In this document: positions 26,368 through 37,220 of the stretch, piece by piece
Position numbering within the stretch: position 1 is the stretch's first letter
How the letters are laid out: each line of letters starts with the position of its first letter
NCBI GenBank assembly: GCA_036271315.1
Contig: DATBAV010000017.1
Coordinates: 1-64,000 of the forward strand
Length of the DNA stretch: 64,000 nucleotides
Direction of reading: 5' to 3'
Source of the DNA: VRUE01 sp036271315
GTDB taxonomy: Bacteria > Actinomycetota > Thermoleophilia > Solirubrobacterales > 70-9
Notes under the pieces: generated by a model
Databases searched by the model: none
What the model saw: the letters and a program-made list of their open reading frames with translations, nothing else
What the model was told of the DNA's origin: nothing
Position numbers and translations under genes: made by a program

Positions 26368-26378
26368 TCCCGAGCAAT

Positions 26379-26900
26379 ATGGCACGCGTCCTTGTTCTCA
26401 ATGCGACGTATGAGCCGATCAACGTGTGCACGTTGAGAAGGGCTGCTGTGCTTCTGCTGAAGGAAAAGGCGGAGCTACTGGAGCGCCGCGAGGGGGCAAT
26501 CCACTCCGAGCACATGACGATGGAGCGTCCCGACGTGATCCGCCTGACCAACTACGTGCGGATCCCCCGCGAAGCCCACCGCCGCAAGATCACCCGCCGC
26601 GCCGTGCTCGCCCGCGACTCCTGGACCTGCCAATACTGCGGCTCGCGCAAATCCGGCCTCACCGTCGACCACGTCATCCCACGCAGCCGCGGCGGCAAGT
26701 CGGTCTGGGAGAACATCGTCGCCGCTTGCGCATCCTGCAACCGCCGCAAGGGGAACCGCCTCCCCCGCGAGATCCACATGCACCCCAAGAACACGCCGAA
26801 GGCGCCGGGGCCGAACGTCTTCATCCAGGTGGCGAGCCCCTCGATCCCGCCTGCCTGGCAGCAGTACCTGCCTACTGCGGATCTTCCTGCCGCGGCGTAG
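26379..26900 (+). CDS. HNH endonuclease (McrA-like)
   Basis: A 173-residue protein with an HNH nuclease fold. A zinc-binding Cys84-x2-Cys87 (CQYCG) pairs with Cys117/Cys120 (CASCNRRKGN), and the catalytic motif is DHVIPRSRGG (Asp97-His98) plus Asn112. The N-terminal part (ARVLVLNATYEPINVCTLRRA) and RREGAIHSEHMTMERPDVIRL are typical of the widespread chromosomal HNH family in actinobacteria and cyanobacteria. There is no restriction methylase or mobile element nearby, so this is a housekeeping nuclease of unknown role. Its stop codon is the first base of a 28-bp inverted repeat. Confidence 0.88.
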   Translation: MARVLVLNATYEPINVCTLRRAAVLLLKEKAELLERREGAIHSEHMTMERPDVIRLTNYVRIPREAHRRKITRRAVLARDSWTCQYCGSRKSGLTVDHVIPRSRGGKSVWENIVAACASCNRRKGNRLPREIHMHPKNTPKAPGPNVFIQVASPSIPPAWQQYLPTADLPAAA

Positions 26901-27036
26901 GACAGCGGGGGAGGGTCTGGCGGAACCCGGGCACCGTCCTGACGGCCGGTGCAATGAGGTGGCCGCTGTCGCGGCCATTTGAATAACTCTGCGGAGCCGC
27001 TTTGCGAAGGTTCCGCCAGACCCTCCCCCGCTGTCC
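26900..27036. repeat. 28-bp inverted repeat with a branched interior, after the HNH gene
   Basis: Arms 26900-26927 and 27009-27036 are perfectly complementary over 28 bp (they begin GGACAGCGGGGG). The first base is the last base of the HNH stop codon. The 81-nt interior can fold three short helices: GCACCG/CGGTGC, GGCCGC-tgtc-GCGGCC and GCGG-ag-CCGC. The result is a multibranched structure on a long stem, well beyond a simple terminator. Confidence 0.75.
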
Positions 27037-27198
27037 GTCCCTACGAAGGCCAATCCGCCCTCGGCAAGTCCAACCGCCCAAGCTGTCGAGACGCTGAGAT
27101 CGTCGCCTAGCTCAAAGCGAAGTCGGGGCCGCGGCGCGTAGATCGCGAAGCACGCCTGGTCCCGAACCGCTTCGACGGGCCGAGCGGCTCGCGAGCTT
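27037..27198. other. Unassigned intergenic stretch between the HNH hairpin and the gyrA terminator
   Basis: These 162 bases lie between convergent genes. No open frame with family features, no tRNA and no clear promoter were found. A short CGAGC/GCTCG palindrome lies near its right end. Nothing further can be said. Confidence 0.5.
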
Positions 27199-27229
27199 AG
27201 GGGCGGTGGGGGTGGTCCCCACCGCCCCT
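27199..27229. terminator. Terminator-like hairpin after gyrA
   Basis: Arms AGGGGCGGTGGGG (27199-27211) and its complement (27217-27229) form a 13-bp GC-only helix with a 5-nt loop. It begins on the base after the gyrA TAG stop. No T-run follows on the minus strand, so it is a hairpin without a U-tract. Confidence 0.7.
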
Positions 27230-29737
<2,508 letters not shown>

Positions 29738-29770
29738 TAGATCCGCCCCTCTCCGGCCGGTCGCCCTGGG

Positions 29771-32197
29771 TTACACATCGAGGAACCGCACCTCCTTCGC
29801 GTGCCTTTCGATGAAGGCCTTGCGCGGCTCCACCTTGTCGCCCATCAGGTCGGTGAAGATCTTCTCGGCCATTGCCGCGTCGTCGATCTGGACCCGCTCC
29901 AAGGTGCGGCTGGCGGGATCCATCGTCGTCTCGCGCAGCTGTTCGGCGTTCATCTCGCCCAGGCCCTTGAAGCGCTGCATGGTGACCCCGTGTCGGGCCA
30001 GGTCCATCACCATCCGCCGCAGCTCGGCAAACGACTCCGCCGTCTTCTCTTTCTGCTCGAGCGAGATCTTGAATGGCGGACGGCCCACCTGGCTCAAGAG
30101 CTCACGATGGGACTCGACCAGGCGCCGGTAGTCGTGCGATTCGAACAGGCCGGCGGAGAGGTCGAAGGCCTTGGCCAGACCGTCACGGCGGTGGACCGCG
30201 CGGACGAGGATCTCATCGCCGGATTCGGAGACGATCTCGGTATCGAACGGCTCGACCTCACCGGCGTCGCCGTTCAGCACGTCCTTGACCTCGGCCAGCG
30301 AGGTCACGCCGCGATCGAGGATTTCCGACTCGCCGAGGAAGCGGATCAGCTCGTGGCCGAAGTCGGCCTGCAACGAGTCGGCCCAACCCTCGTGCTCCTT
30401 CAGCCGCCGGTTGAAGCGCTGCCAGCGAGTGGCGGTCAGCTTGTGGGTCTCGGCGCTGGCGTCGGTTACCTCCATCTGCTCGAGCTTGTCGCGCAGCAGC
30501 AGCTCCTCGAGCTCGGACTCCTTCTCGACGTAGGTTTCCTGCTTGCCGTTTTTCAGCTTGTAGAGCGGCGGCTTGGCGATGTAGACGTAACCGGCCTCGA
30601 TCAGCTCCGGCATCTCGCGGTAGAGGAAGGTGAGCACCAGGGTGCGGATGTGGGCGCCGTCGACGTCGGCGTCGGTCATCAGCACGACCTTGTGGTAGCG
30701 CGCGTCTTTGACGTCGAACTCCTCGCGAATGCCGGTGCCGACAGCGGTGATCAGCGCCTGGATCTCGTTGTTGGAGAGGACCTTGTCGATCCGCGCCTTC
30801 TCGACGTTGATGATCTTGCCGCGCAGCGGCAGCACCGCTTGCGTGTTTCGATCGCGGCCCTGCTTCGCCGAGCCGCCAGCGGAGTCACCCTCGACTATGA
30901 ACAGCTCAGCCAGTGCGGGGTCGCGCACGGTGCAGTCGGCGAGCTTGCCCGGCAGGGTCGAGTTCTCCAGCGCCGACTTGCGGCGGGTCAGGTCACGGGC
31001 CTTGCGAGCGGCCTGACGGGCGCGGGCGGCGTCGACGGCCTTGCCGACGATACGTTTTGCCTCGCCCGGGTTCTCCTCGAAGAACTCGCCGAGCTTGCGG
31101 TTGACCGCCTCCTTGACCAGGCCCTCGATCGGCGGGTTGCCTAGCTTGGTCTTGGTCTGCCCCTCGAACTGCGGGTCGGCGAGCTTGACCGAGATCACCG
31201 CGGTCAGCCCCTCGCGCACGTCGTCGCCGGTGAGGTTCTCGTCTTTCTCTTTGAGCAGGCCTTTACTGCGGGCATAGGCATTGAGCGTGCGGGTCAGGGC
31301 CGAGCGGAAGCCGGAGAGGTGGGAGCCGCCCTCGTGGGTGTTGATGTTGTTGGCGAAGCTGAAGATCGATTCCTGGTAGGAGGAGTTCCACTGCATCGCC
31401 ACCTCGACCTGGCCGTCCTCGGTCTCGCTTTCGAAGAAGACCGTCTTGCGGTGCAGCGGATCCTTGTTCTCGTTGAGGTGGGCGACGAAGTCGACGATGC
31501 CGCCCTCGTAGTGGAAGATGTCCTTCTGGCCGCCGGCGCGCTCGTCGACCAGCTCGATCTTGAGGCCGCGGGTGAGGAAGGCGGTCTCGCGCAGGCGCTC
31601 GGCCAGGGTCGCGTAGTCGAACTCGAGCTCGTCGAAGATCTCGTCGTCGGGGAGGAAGGTGATCGTCGTGCCGTGCGAATCGGTGCTCTCGCCTCGATGA
31701 AGATCCGCTTGCGGCTTGCCCCGCTCGTAGTCCTGCGTCCAGATTGCTCCGTCGGTGCTGATTTCGAGATGGAGCCTTTCGGAGAGCGCGTTGACGACCG
31801 AGATGCCGACACCGTGCAGCCCGCCGGAGACCTTGTACCCCTCGCCCCCGAACTTGCCGCCAGCGTGGAGCGTCGTTAGCACCACCTCGGCCGCGGGCCG
31901 CTTCTCTTTCTCCATTTCGCCGACTGGGATGCCGCGGCCGTTGTCGGCGACGGTGCAGCTGTTATCGGGGTGCAGGACCACCCGGACGTCGTCGCAGAAG
32001 CCGGCGATTGCCTCGTCGACCGAGTTGTCGAGCACCTCGTAAACCAGGTGGTGAAGACCTCGCGGCCCGGTCGAGCCGATGTACATGCCCGGTCGCTTGC
32101 GAACAGCTTCCAGGCCTTCGAGGACAGTGATGTCCTTGGCGCCGTAGGACTCTGAGCCGCCTTTTTTCTGCGCGGCCGTATTCGTCTTCTCAGGCAA
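29771..32197 (-). CDS. gyrB: DNA gyrase subunit B
   Basis: An 808-residue ATPase subunit. The GHKL domain has EVLDNSVDEAIAG, VADNGRGIPVG and GGLHGVGISVVNALSERL; the TOPRIM domain has EGDSAGGSAKQGRDR and DADVDGAHIRTLLT-like DADVDGAHIRTLVL; the C-terminus has QRFKGLGEMNAEQL. An extra stretch of about 170 residues between TOPRIM and the QRFKGLGEM tail (ESELEELLLRDKLEQMEV and following) makes it longer than the 640-residue short form and like the Gram-negative-type length. The start is TTG 32197 with GGAAGGGA upstream. Confidence 0.97.
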   Translation of the reverse strand: MPEKTNTAAQKKGGSESYGAKDITVLEGLEAVRKRPGMYIGSTGPRGLHHLVYEVLDNSVDEAIAGFCDDVRVVLHPDNSCTVADNGRGIPVGEMEKEKRPAAEVVLTTLHAGGKFGGEGYKVSGGLHGVGISVVNALSERLHLEISTDGAIWTQDYERGKPQADLHRGESTDSHGTTITFLPDDEIFDELEFDYATLAERLRETAFLTRGLKIELVDERAGGQKDIFHYEGGIVDFVAHLNENKDPLHRKTVFFESETEDGQVEVAMQWNSSYQESIFSFANNINTHEGGSHLSGFRSALTRTLNAYARSKGLLKEKDENLTGDDVREGLTAVISVKLADPQFEGQTKTKLGNPPIEGLVKEAVNRKLGEFFEENPGEAKRIVGKAVDAARARQAARKARDLTRRKSALENSTLPGKLADCTVRDPALAELFIVEGDSAGGSAKQGRDRNTQAVLPLRGKIINVEKARIDKVLSNNEIQALITAVGTGIREEFDVKDARYHKVVLMTDADVDGAHIRTLVLTFLYREMPELIEAGYVYIAKPPLYKLKNGKQETYVEKESELEELLLRDKLEQMEVTDASAETHKLTATRWQRFNRRLKEHEGWADSLQADFGHELIRFLGESEILDRGVTSLAEVKDVLNGDAGEVEPFDTEIVSESGDEILVRAVHRRDGLAKAFDLSAGLFESHDYRRLVESHRELLSQVGRPPFKISLEQKEKTAESFAELRRMVMDLARHGVTMQRFKGLGEMNAEQLRETTMDPASRTLERVQIDDAAMAEKIFTDLMGDKVEPRKAFIERHAKEVRFLDV

Positions 32198-32358
32198 TTA
32201 ATCCCTTCCCGCTCTCATAGAAAACCCGACCGTTTGGGCTCTTACCGCCCAGGGCCGGGGCAGAAATGCAAGTTGACATAAGGATACCAGTTCGGACCTC
32301 CTGGGAGCCCCCTCGGAGCAAATAAAAGTCCTGCAAATCGCGGTATTTGAAATTAGTT
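32198..32358. promoter_or_regulatory. dciA-gyrB intergenic region
   Basis: These 161 bases are clearly AT-richer than the surroundings and probably hold the gyrB promoter on the minus strand. There are inverted pieces such as TGAAA-ttag-TTTCA just after dciA and GGGCGGTAAGAGCCC nearer gyrB, but no unambiguous promoter pair was found. Gyrase promoters are usually supercoiling-sensitive, which would fit the position but is not shown by the sequence. Confidence 0.35.
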
Positions 32359-32658
32359 TCAGTCATTACTCACGCGAAAGCGCAAACTCTGCGGCGCACG
32401 CTCTCCGAGCCTCTCCCGCAAGCGCTCGAGTAGCTGCCCTTGCATCAAATCCAACTCCTGCGCCCAGACGGAATCCGAGCAATCGATCGTCACCTCTCCC
32501 CCGCGCTCGGAAACGGGTTGCGCCACCGCCGCTATGCGCTCGCCGACCAGCTCGGCCCAGACCGACTGCAGGGAGGCCAGCCCGGTCTTCGGCGCCGCGG
32601 CCTCGAGCGCGGAGCGCAGAGCGGAAGTAGCCGGCCTGGGCGCGCGACGGCGACTCAT
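32359..32658 (-). CDS. dciA: DciA-like helicase-loading protein (DUF721)
   Basis: A 99-residue protein with the DUF721 pattern: LGSL-like LASLQSVWAELVGERIAAVAQPV, GGEVTIDCSDSVWAQELDLMQGQLLERLRERLG and QSLRFRV. DciA interacts with the replicative helicase DnaB in most bacteria lacking DnaC, and dciA beside recF/gyrB is the standard actinobacterial arrangement. Its ATG overlaps the recF stop by 4 nt. Confidence 0.88.
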   Translation of the reverse strand: MSRRRAPRPATSALRSALEAAAPKTGLASLQSVWAELVGERIAAVAQPVSERGGEVTIDCSDSVWAQELDLMQGQLLERLRERLGERAPQSLRFRVSND

Positions 32659-33746
32659 GCGGCGCCACTCGCCTCGCCGGTCAACGGCATCCGCACAATG
32701 CTGTTGCGCGCTTGCGGCGGCAGCGAGTCTTCGTCGGCGGCCGTGATCACCGCCTGCCCGGCGCCGCCCAAGCGCTCGACCAAGCGTGTTCGGCGCTCGG
32801 GGTCGAGCTCGCTCATCACGTCGTCGAGCAGCAGCAGGGGAACGACTCTTCGAGCCTCGAGCAGGACATCGCGCTCGGCAAAGATCAGGGCCAGCAGCGC
32901 GGCGCGCTGTTGGCCCTGCGAGCCATAGCGGCGCAGGGAGCGGCTCGCCGCGTTGAACTTGATCTCGTCGAGGTGGGGGCCCCAGGACGTTCTACCGAGC
33001 TTCAGATCGGCTTCGCGGCGCTCGGCCAGGCCAACTCGGATCTCCTCCGCCGACCCCGACGCCCGCGGCGCGTACTCGACCTCCCCCCCACCCTCCAGGC
33101 CGAGCTCCGCCGACGCGGCCGAGAAGGGGGCGCTGAGCTCGGCCACGGCCTCGGTCCGGGCCGCGATCAGCTCGGCGGCGGACTCGGCCAGCGTTGCATC
33201 CCAGGTATCGAGCTGCGCCGGCGAACCGTGGCCGGCGGCGAGGCGGGCAACGAGAGCGTTGCGTTGCGCCAGCGCCTGACCGAAGCGTTGGCGCAACTCC
33301 GAGCGGCTGGGCCAACGAGCGGCGATGAAGCCATCGAGGTGGGCGCGGCGCTCCGAAGGCGGGCCCTTGATCAGAGAGAGCCGATCAGGAGAGAAAACCG
33401 CGACGGGCGGTCGACTGCGAGCCAGCGTTGCCGCGTCCGCGGGACTACCGTCGAGCAAGTGACGGCGGCCCTCGGCTCGGCTGACCGAAGCCAGGAGGTG
33501 GCGCTCGATGCCATCGTCATCGCGGATCGTCGCTTCGGCGCGGGCGAAGGAGCCGCCGAAGGGGATCAGGTCGCGTCGATCCGAGGTTCGAAAAGAGCGC
33601 CCGGTCAAGGCAAAGTAGAGCGCCTCGAGCAGGTTCGTCTTGCCGACGCCGTTGGCGCCGACGAGGCTGAGAATGCCGGCACGGAGCTCAATCCGCGCCT
33701 CCGCCAAGCTCCGCGACGGCCGTGCTTCGACGGCGGTGACAAGCAC
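32655..33746 (-). CDS. recF: DNA repair and replication protein RecF
   Basis: A 363-residue SMC-like ATPase that loads RecA at gaps. Walker A is GANGVGKTNLLEAL near residue 34, the signature is YGSQGQQRAALLALIFAE, and Walker B is VPLLLLDDVMSELDPERR. The helical arm region in between is shortened, as in RecF. The start is GTG 33746. It lies between dnaN and dciA. Confidence 0.95.
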   Translation of the reverse strand: MLVTAVEARPSRSLAEARIELRAGILSLVGANGVGKTNLLEALYFALTGRSFRTSDRRDLIPFGGSFARAEATIRDDDGIERHLLASVSRAEGRRHLLDGSPADAATLARSRPPVAVFSPDRLSLIKGPPSERRAHLDGFIAARWPSRSELRQRFGQALAQRNALVARLAAGHGSPAQLDTWDATLAESAAELIAARTEAVAELSAPFSAASAELGLEGGGEVEYAPRASGSAEEIRVGLAERREADLKLGRTSWGPHLDEIKFNAASRSLRRYGSQGQQRAALLALIFAERDVLLEARRVVPLLLLDDVMSELDPERRTRLVERLGGAGQAVITAADEDSLPPQARNSIVRMPLTGEASGAA

Positions 33747-33755
33747 CGGCCGAGC

Positions 33756-34862
33756 TCACACGTTGAGCCGGATGGGCATCACCAGGTAGCGGAAGTCTTC
33801 GTTGTCGACGGGCTGCAGCAGCCCCGGTCGCAGCGGCGAGATCAGCCGCAGCATCACCTCGTCGCCCTCGACGCTTTCGATCCCCTCACGCAAGAACTCG
33901 GGATTGAAGCCGATCTCCAGGGGCTCGCCCTCGAAAGCCGCCGGCATCGTCTCCTCCGCATCGCCGACGTCCGGAGTCGAAGCGGCGATCTTGAGCTCGC
34001 CGGGCGAGAACGAAAGCCGCAACGGAGCGTTGCGTTGCGCCAGCTGGCTGATCCGACGGGTGACATCGAGCAGCTCCGGCCGCGGCAGCCGCACGTCGTG
34101 CTCGTAGGACTCCGGCAGGAGCTGGCGAAAGTTGGGGAATTGCCCCTCGATCAGCCTCGTGTTGAGGACGATTGCCCCTGCCTTGAAAATGGCCTGGTTG
34201 CGCTGCAGTGCCACCGAAACGGTCTCGACCCCGTCAGCGGAAACGATGCGGCCGAGCTCGCGCAGCGCCTTGGCCGGGATGTTGGCCTCGAGCTCGCCGC
34301 CGATTGCGCTGTCCAGCTCGGTGCGCTTGACCGCGAGCCGATAGGAATCGGTGGCGACCATGGTCATCTCCGAGCCACTGGTGCTGACCAGCACGCCAGT
34401 TAGCACGGGGCGCATGTCGTCGCGAGAAGCGGCGCGGGCGACCAGGTCCACCGTCGCGGCAAGGGCGGCGGCCGGGATCGAGAGCGGCTCGCCCTCCTCC
34501 TCGGGGAAGGCGGGAAAGTCCTCGCTCGGCAGGACGCGGAGGTGGAAGCTGGAGCCACCGCTGCGGATCTCGACATCGCGCTCCGACTCGCGCAGCTCGA
34601 TCTCAACCGTGGGGTCGCCGAGCGAGCGTGAGACCTCGGCCAGAAGGCGGCCGGGGAGGAGGACCGAGCCGCTGCCCTCGACCTCAGCCTCGAGCTTCGT
34701 CTTCAGGCCCATCTCCAGATCGGTGGCGCTGAGAGTGACCCCGTCGGAGCCGGCGTTGAGAAGGATCCCGGAGAGAGACTGGGTCGCGGCGCGGGTTGAT
34801 ACAGCTCGGGAGACAACCGAGAGCTTTGCGACAAGCTCGTCTCGTTTTGTTGTCAGCTTCAA
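33756..34862 (-). CDS. dnaN: DNA polymerase III beta sliding clamp
   Basis: A 368-residue clamp with three repeated domains. Features include MKLTTKRDELVAKLSVVSRAV-like start (read in two parts), LSGILLNAGSDGVTLSATDLEMG, RDDMRPVLTGVLVS, ATDSYRLAVKRTEL and the C-terminal YLVMPIRL. The start is TTG 34862 with AAGAAGG about 12 nt upstream. It is divergent from nothing and directly follows dnaA on the minus strand across a 136-bp gap. Confidence 0.96.
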   Translation of the reverse strand: MKLTTKRDELVAKLSVVSRAVSTRAATQSLSGILLNAGSDGVTLSATDLEMGLKTKLEAEVEGSGSVLLPGRLLAEVSRSLGDPTVEIELRESERDVEIRSGGSSFHLRVLPSEDFPAFPEEEGEPLSIPAAALAATVDLVARAASRDDMRPVLTGVLVSTSGSEMTMVATDSYRLAVKRTELDSAIGGELEANIPAKALRELGRIVSADGVETVSVALQRNQAIFKAGAIVLNTRLIEGQFPNFRQLLPESYEHDVRLPRPELLDVTRRISQLAQRNAPLRLSFSPGELKIAASTPDVGDAEETMPAAFEGEPLEIGFNPEFLREGIESVEGDEVMLRLISPLRPGLLQPVDNEDFRYLVMPIRLNV

Positions 34863-35030
34863 GTGATTGATGCCTTCTTAAGTTGAGTTAGTGCTTGTGG
34901 AAAAGCAGGAAAAGACCCTCTACGCCGCATTGAGTAGCGATTTGCTGGCTGTGGAGGGCGCTGTGGGAAGGCATTGATTCTTACAGTGTCGTCGGCCGTC
35001 AGGAGCGGCCTGTGGAGCTCTTGTGGATAG
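34863..35030. other. Candidate oriC with DnaA-box-like sequences (dnaA-dnaN gap)
   Basis: DnaA-box-like nonamers resembling TGTGGATAA occur in one orientation: TGTGGAAAA (34896-34904), TGTGGAGGG (34950-34958), TGTGGGAAG (34962-34970), TGTGGAGCT (35011-35019) and TGTGGATAG (35022-35030, one mismatch). The last two lie in the dnaA 3' end. The 136-bp gap is short for a full actinobacterial origin, and no clear AT-rich unwinding element is seen. The dnaA-rpmH gap has no such boxes. Confidence 0.45.
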
Positions 35031-36324
35031 CGGCGCGCAACTCATCGACCCGGGCGGCCAGCGCCGGGTCCTCTCCACAGCGGGCTTCGGCCCGTCGAAT
35101 CGAGTTGAGCACCGTCGAGTGATCGCGGCCGCCGTAGAGACGACCGATCTGAGGCAGCGAGAGGTCGGTCAGCTCCCGGGTCAGGTAGATCGCGACCTGG
35201 CGGGCGTTGAGCGGGGTCGCAGCGCGGGTCGAGCCGACCAGCTCGGCCCGCGAGATGCCGAAAGCTTTGGAGACACGCTGCTGGATCTCCTCCACAGGGC
35301 TCTGTCTGGAGCCGCGGGAGGTTTTGGGGATCACGGCATCGACCAACTCCGGGCTGAGCGGCCGCGCGGTCAGCGAGGCGTGCGCGATCAGGCGCGTCAG
35401 GGCACCGTGGAGCTGGCGGACGTTGAGGTCAATGCGCCGCGCCAGCTCGCCGAGCACGTCTCCCTCGGTGTCGACTCCGGCCTCGCGCACGAGCCGCCGC
35501 AAGACGGTAAGCCGGGTGGCCAGGTTCGGCGGCTCAACGGCGATCGTCAGTCCCCACTCGAAGCGATCGCGCAAGCGCGTCTCGAGGCTCGAGAGCTCGC
35601 TGGGAATGCGGTCTGCAGAGAGCACAAGCTGGCTGCCGCCTTCGTAGAGGGCATTGAAGGTGTGGAAGAACTCGTCCTCGGTGTGGCGCTTGCCCTCGAG
35701 GAACTGGACGTCGTCGACCAAGAGCACGTCGAGGTCCCGGTGCCGACGCTTGAACTCCTCGGCGCCAGTGCTGCGCAGTGCGGTGACGAACTCGTTGGTG
35801 AAGCGCTCGGCGGTCGTGTAGCGAACGTTGAGCGCGGGCGCCGAGGCCTCGAGGTAGTTGGCGATCGCGACTAGGAGGTGGGTCTTGCCGAGGCCCGGGG
35901 GGCCATGCAGAAAGAGCGGGTTGTAGGCCTCCGACGGTGCCTCGGCCACTGCCAACGCCGCGGCGTGAGCAGCGCGATTTCCCTCCCCGATCACGAAGCG
36001 ATCGAAGGTGTAGTTGACGTTGAGACTGGGCCCAGCACCGACCTCCGCCACAGGACCGGCATCGCCCTCAGCGACCAGGCTGACGTTGCTGAGCTGCGAC
36101 CCGGCGCCGCTCAGCGCCTCGCGAATGAGGCCGGAGTAGCGGCGCTCGGTCCAAGCCCGGATGCCCTCGGGCGCGGAGAGGAGGAGGGTCTCGGAACGGC
36201 TGCCGACAACCCTCAGCGGCTCCAACCAGAGCTGGAACGTCGAGGCTGGGACGGAGGCCCGCAAGCGGGCTTGCACGTCGTTCCAGAGGGAGTCGAGGTC
36301 TTGTTGCGCCGCGTCATCTTGCAC
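34999..36324 (-). CDS. dnaA: Chromosomal replication initiator DnaA
   Basis: A 441-residue AAA+ initiator. Domain I has LWNDVQARLRASVPASTFQLWLEPL; domain III begins NYTFDRFVIGEGNRAAHAAAL and has Walker A GPPGLGKTHLL and Walker B DVLLVDDVQFLEGK; domain IV has VAIYLTRELTDLSLPQIGRLYGGRDHSTV, the DnaA-box-binding helix-turn-helix. Domain II is very short. The start is GTG 36324; a TATGGT box 9 nt upstream suggests a leaderless or near-leaderless message. It is divergent from rpmH. Confidence 0.97.
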   Translation of the reverse strand: MQDDAAQQDLDSLWNDVQARLRASVPASTFQLWLEPLRVVGSRSETLLLSAPEGIRAWTERRYSGLIREALSGAGSQLSNVSLVAEGDAGPVAEVGAGPSLNVNYTFDRFVIGEGNRAAHAAALAVAEAPSEAYNPLFLHGPPGLGKTHLLVAIANYLEASAPALNVRYTTAERFTNEFVTALRSTGAEEFKRRHRDLDVLLVDDVQFLEGKRHTEDEFFHTFNALYEGGSQLVLSADRIPSELSSLETRLRDRFEWGLTIAVEPPNLATRLTVLRRLVREAGVDTEGDVLGELARRIDLNVRQLHGALTRLIAHASLTARPLSPELVDAVIPKTSRGSRQSPVEEIQQRVSKAFGISRAELVGSTRAATPLNARQVAIYLTRELTDLSLPQIGRLYGGRDHSTVLNSIRRAEARCGEDPALAARVDELRAAIHKSSTGRS

Positions 36325-36428
36325 CGGCGGCCGACCATAGCGACGCCTCGATCAGCCCAAATCCGTGCCTCCGCAAATGCCGCCGAAATCATTTTGGCGA
36401 CGAACTCGCTCGCCCGGCGGCGCGTCCG

Positions 36429-36434
36429 TATACT
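36429..36434 (+). promoter_or_regulatory. Candidate -10 box TATACT for rpmH-rnpA-yidD-yidC
   Basis: TATACT lies 10 nt before the rpmH ATG, giving a predicted leader of about 3-4 nt. There is no ribosome-binding site. The 120-bp dnaA-rpmH gap holds both divergent promoters and nothing else recognisable. Confidence 0.5.
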
Positions 36435-36444
36435 GCGACGCCCG

Positions 36445-36579
36445 ATGAAGCGGACTTATCAGCCGAAGAAGCGGAAGCGAGCCAAGACGCACGGATTCCG
36501 GGCGCGCATGTCCACGCGTGGAGGTCGGGCGATCCTCAAGCGCCGCCGGGCTAAAGGCCGGAAGCGCCTAACTCCCTAG
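36445..36579 (+). CDS. rpmH: Ribosomal protein bL34
   Basis: A 44-residue basic protein, the usual bL34 size: MKRTYQPKKRKRAKTHGFRA with the conserved RMSTRGGRAILKRRRAKGR core. It binds 23S rRNA in the large ribosomal subunit. It starts the plus-strand origin operon, and the rnpA start codon directly follows its TAG stop. Confidence 0.97.
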   Translation: MKRTYQPKKRKRAKTHGFRARMSTRGGRAILKRRRAKGRKRLTP

Positions 36580-36951
36580 ATGGCGGGGAAACGGCGCCGC
36601 CTCTCACGCAGCGGCGAGTTTGACCGCGTCTACCGCGACGGATCCTCACATGCAACCCGCTATCTCGTTCTCTACAGCTTCCCTCGCAAGGGCGAGGAAG
36701 AGGAGGACGAGGTGAGGCTCGGCGTCTCGGTAAGTCGCAAAGTTGGGGGCGCGGTTGACCGCAATCGGGTGAAGCGGGTGATGCGCGAGACCTTTTGGGG
36801 GCTGTCCGACCGCCTTCCCCCGCAGCACGACTTCGTCCTGGTCGCTCGTCCGGAGATCGGCGACTTGATCGAGCGGGAAGGGTCCACCGGGGTGCGGGCC
36901 TCCATCGAGGAGGCACTCGCAGGCTCTGCTGGGAAGAAGCGTTCCACGTGA
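36580..36951 (+). CDS. rnpA: Ribonuclease P protein component
   Basis: A 123-residue protein subunit of RNase P, which trims tRNA 5' leaders. The signature RNRVKRVMRETFW lies at 61-73, preceded by LGVSVSRKVGGAV, with the N-terminal RLSRSGEFDRVYRDG. A short acidic insert (GEEEEDE) lies between strands near residue 40. It abuts rpmH, and its stop overlaps the yidD start within a parS-like palindrome. Confidence 0.96.
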   Translation: MAGKRRRLSRSGEFDRVYRDGSSHATRYLVLYSFPRKGEEEEDEVRLGVSVSRKVGGAVDRNRVKRVMRETFWGLSDRLPPQHDFVLVARPEIGDLIEREGSTGVRASIEEALAGSAGKKRST

Positions 36952-36955
36952 AACG
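36940..36955. promoter_or_regulatory. parS-like ParB-binding site
   Basis: The 16-mer CGTTCCACGTGAAACG matches the core of the bacterial parS consensus (TGTTTCACGTGAAACA) except at its two outermost bases and one inner base (C for T). It covers the rnpA stop and yidD start codons, about 3.2 kb from parA. No second strong match was seen in the window. Confidence 0.7.
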
Positions 36956-37220
36956 GTTCCTTCTGGCCGTGATCCACGCCTATCAGCGCCGGATCTCTCC
37001 CGCCTTTCCCCGTCGTTGCCGCTACGAGCCGAGTTGCTCCAGTTACGCCGCCGAGTCGATCGCCCGTTTCGGAGTCATCCGGGGAGTCCTCCTGGCGGCA
37101 TGGCGCCTGCTGCGCTGCAACCCCTTCAGCCACGGCGGCTTCGACCCCGTCCCAGAGCGCTTCACGCTCAAGGTCGGCCCGGTCGATCCCGCTGTCCATC
37201 ACGGTGAGGTTCACACGTGA
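36948..37220 (+). CDS. yidD: Membrane protein insertion efficiency factor YidD
   Basis: A 90-residue protein of the YidD family: FLLAVIHAYQRRISPAFPRR, CRYEPSCSSYAAESIARFG and LAAWRLLRCNPFSHGGFDPV, with the conserved cysteines. It assists YidC-dependent insertion of inner-membrane proteins. The start is GTG 36948, overlapping the rnpA TGA stop; longer frames would intrude into rnpA. Confidence 0.95.
   Translation: MKRFLLAVIHAYQRRISPAFPRRCRYEPSCSSYAAESIARFGVIRGVLLAAWRLLRCNPFSHGGFDPVPERFTLKVGPVDPAVHHGEVHT

Noticed and set aside
26379..27036. Group I or II intron or retron built from the HNH gene plus hairpin
   Set aside because: No intron core, no reverse transcriptase and no interrupted gene are present; the HNH protein is the common stand-alone family.
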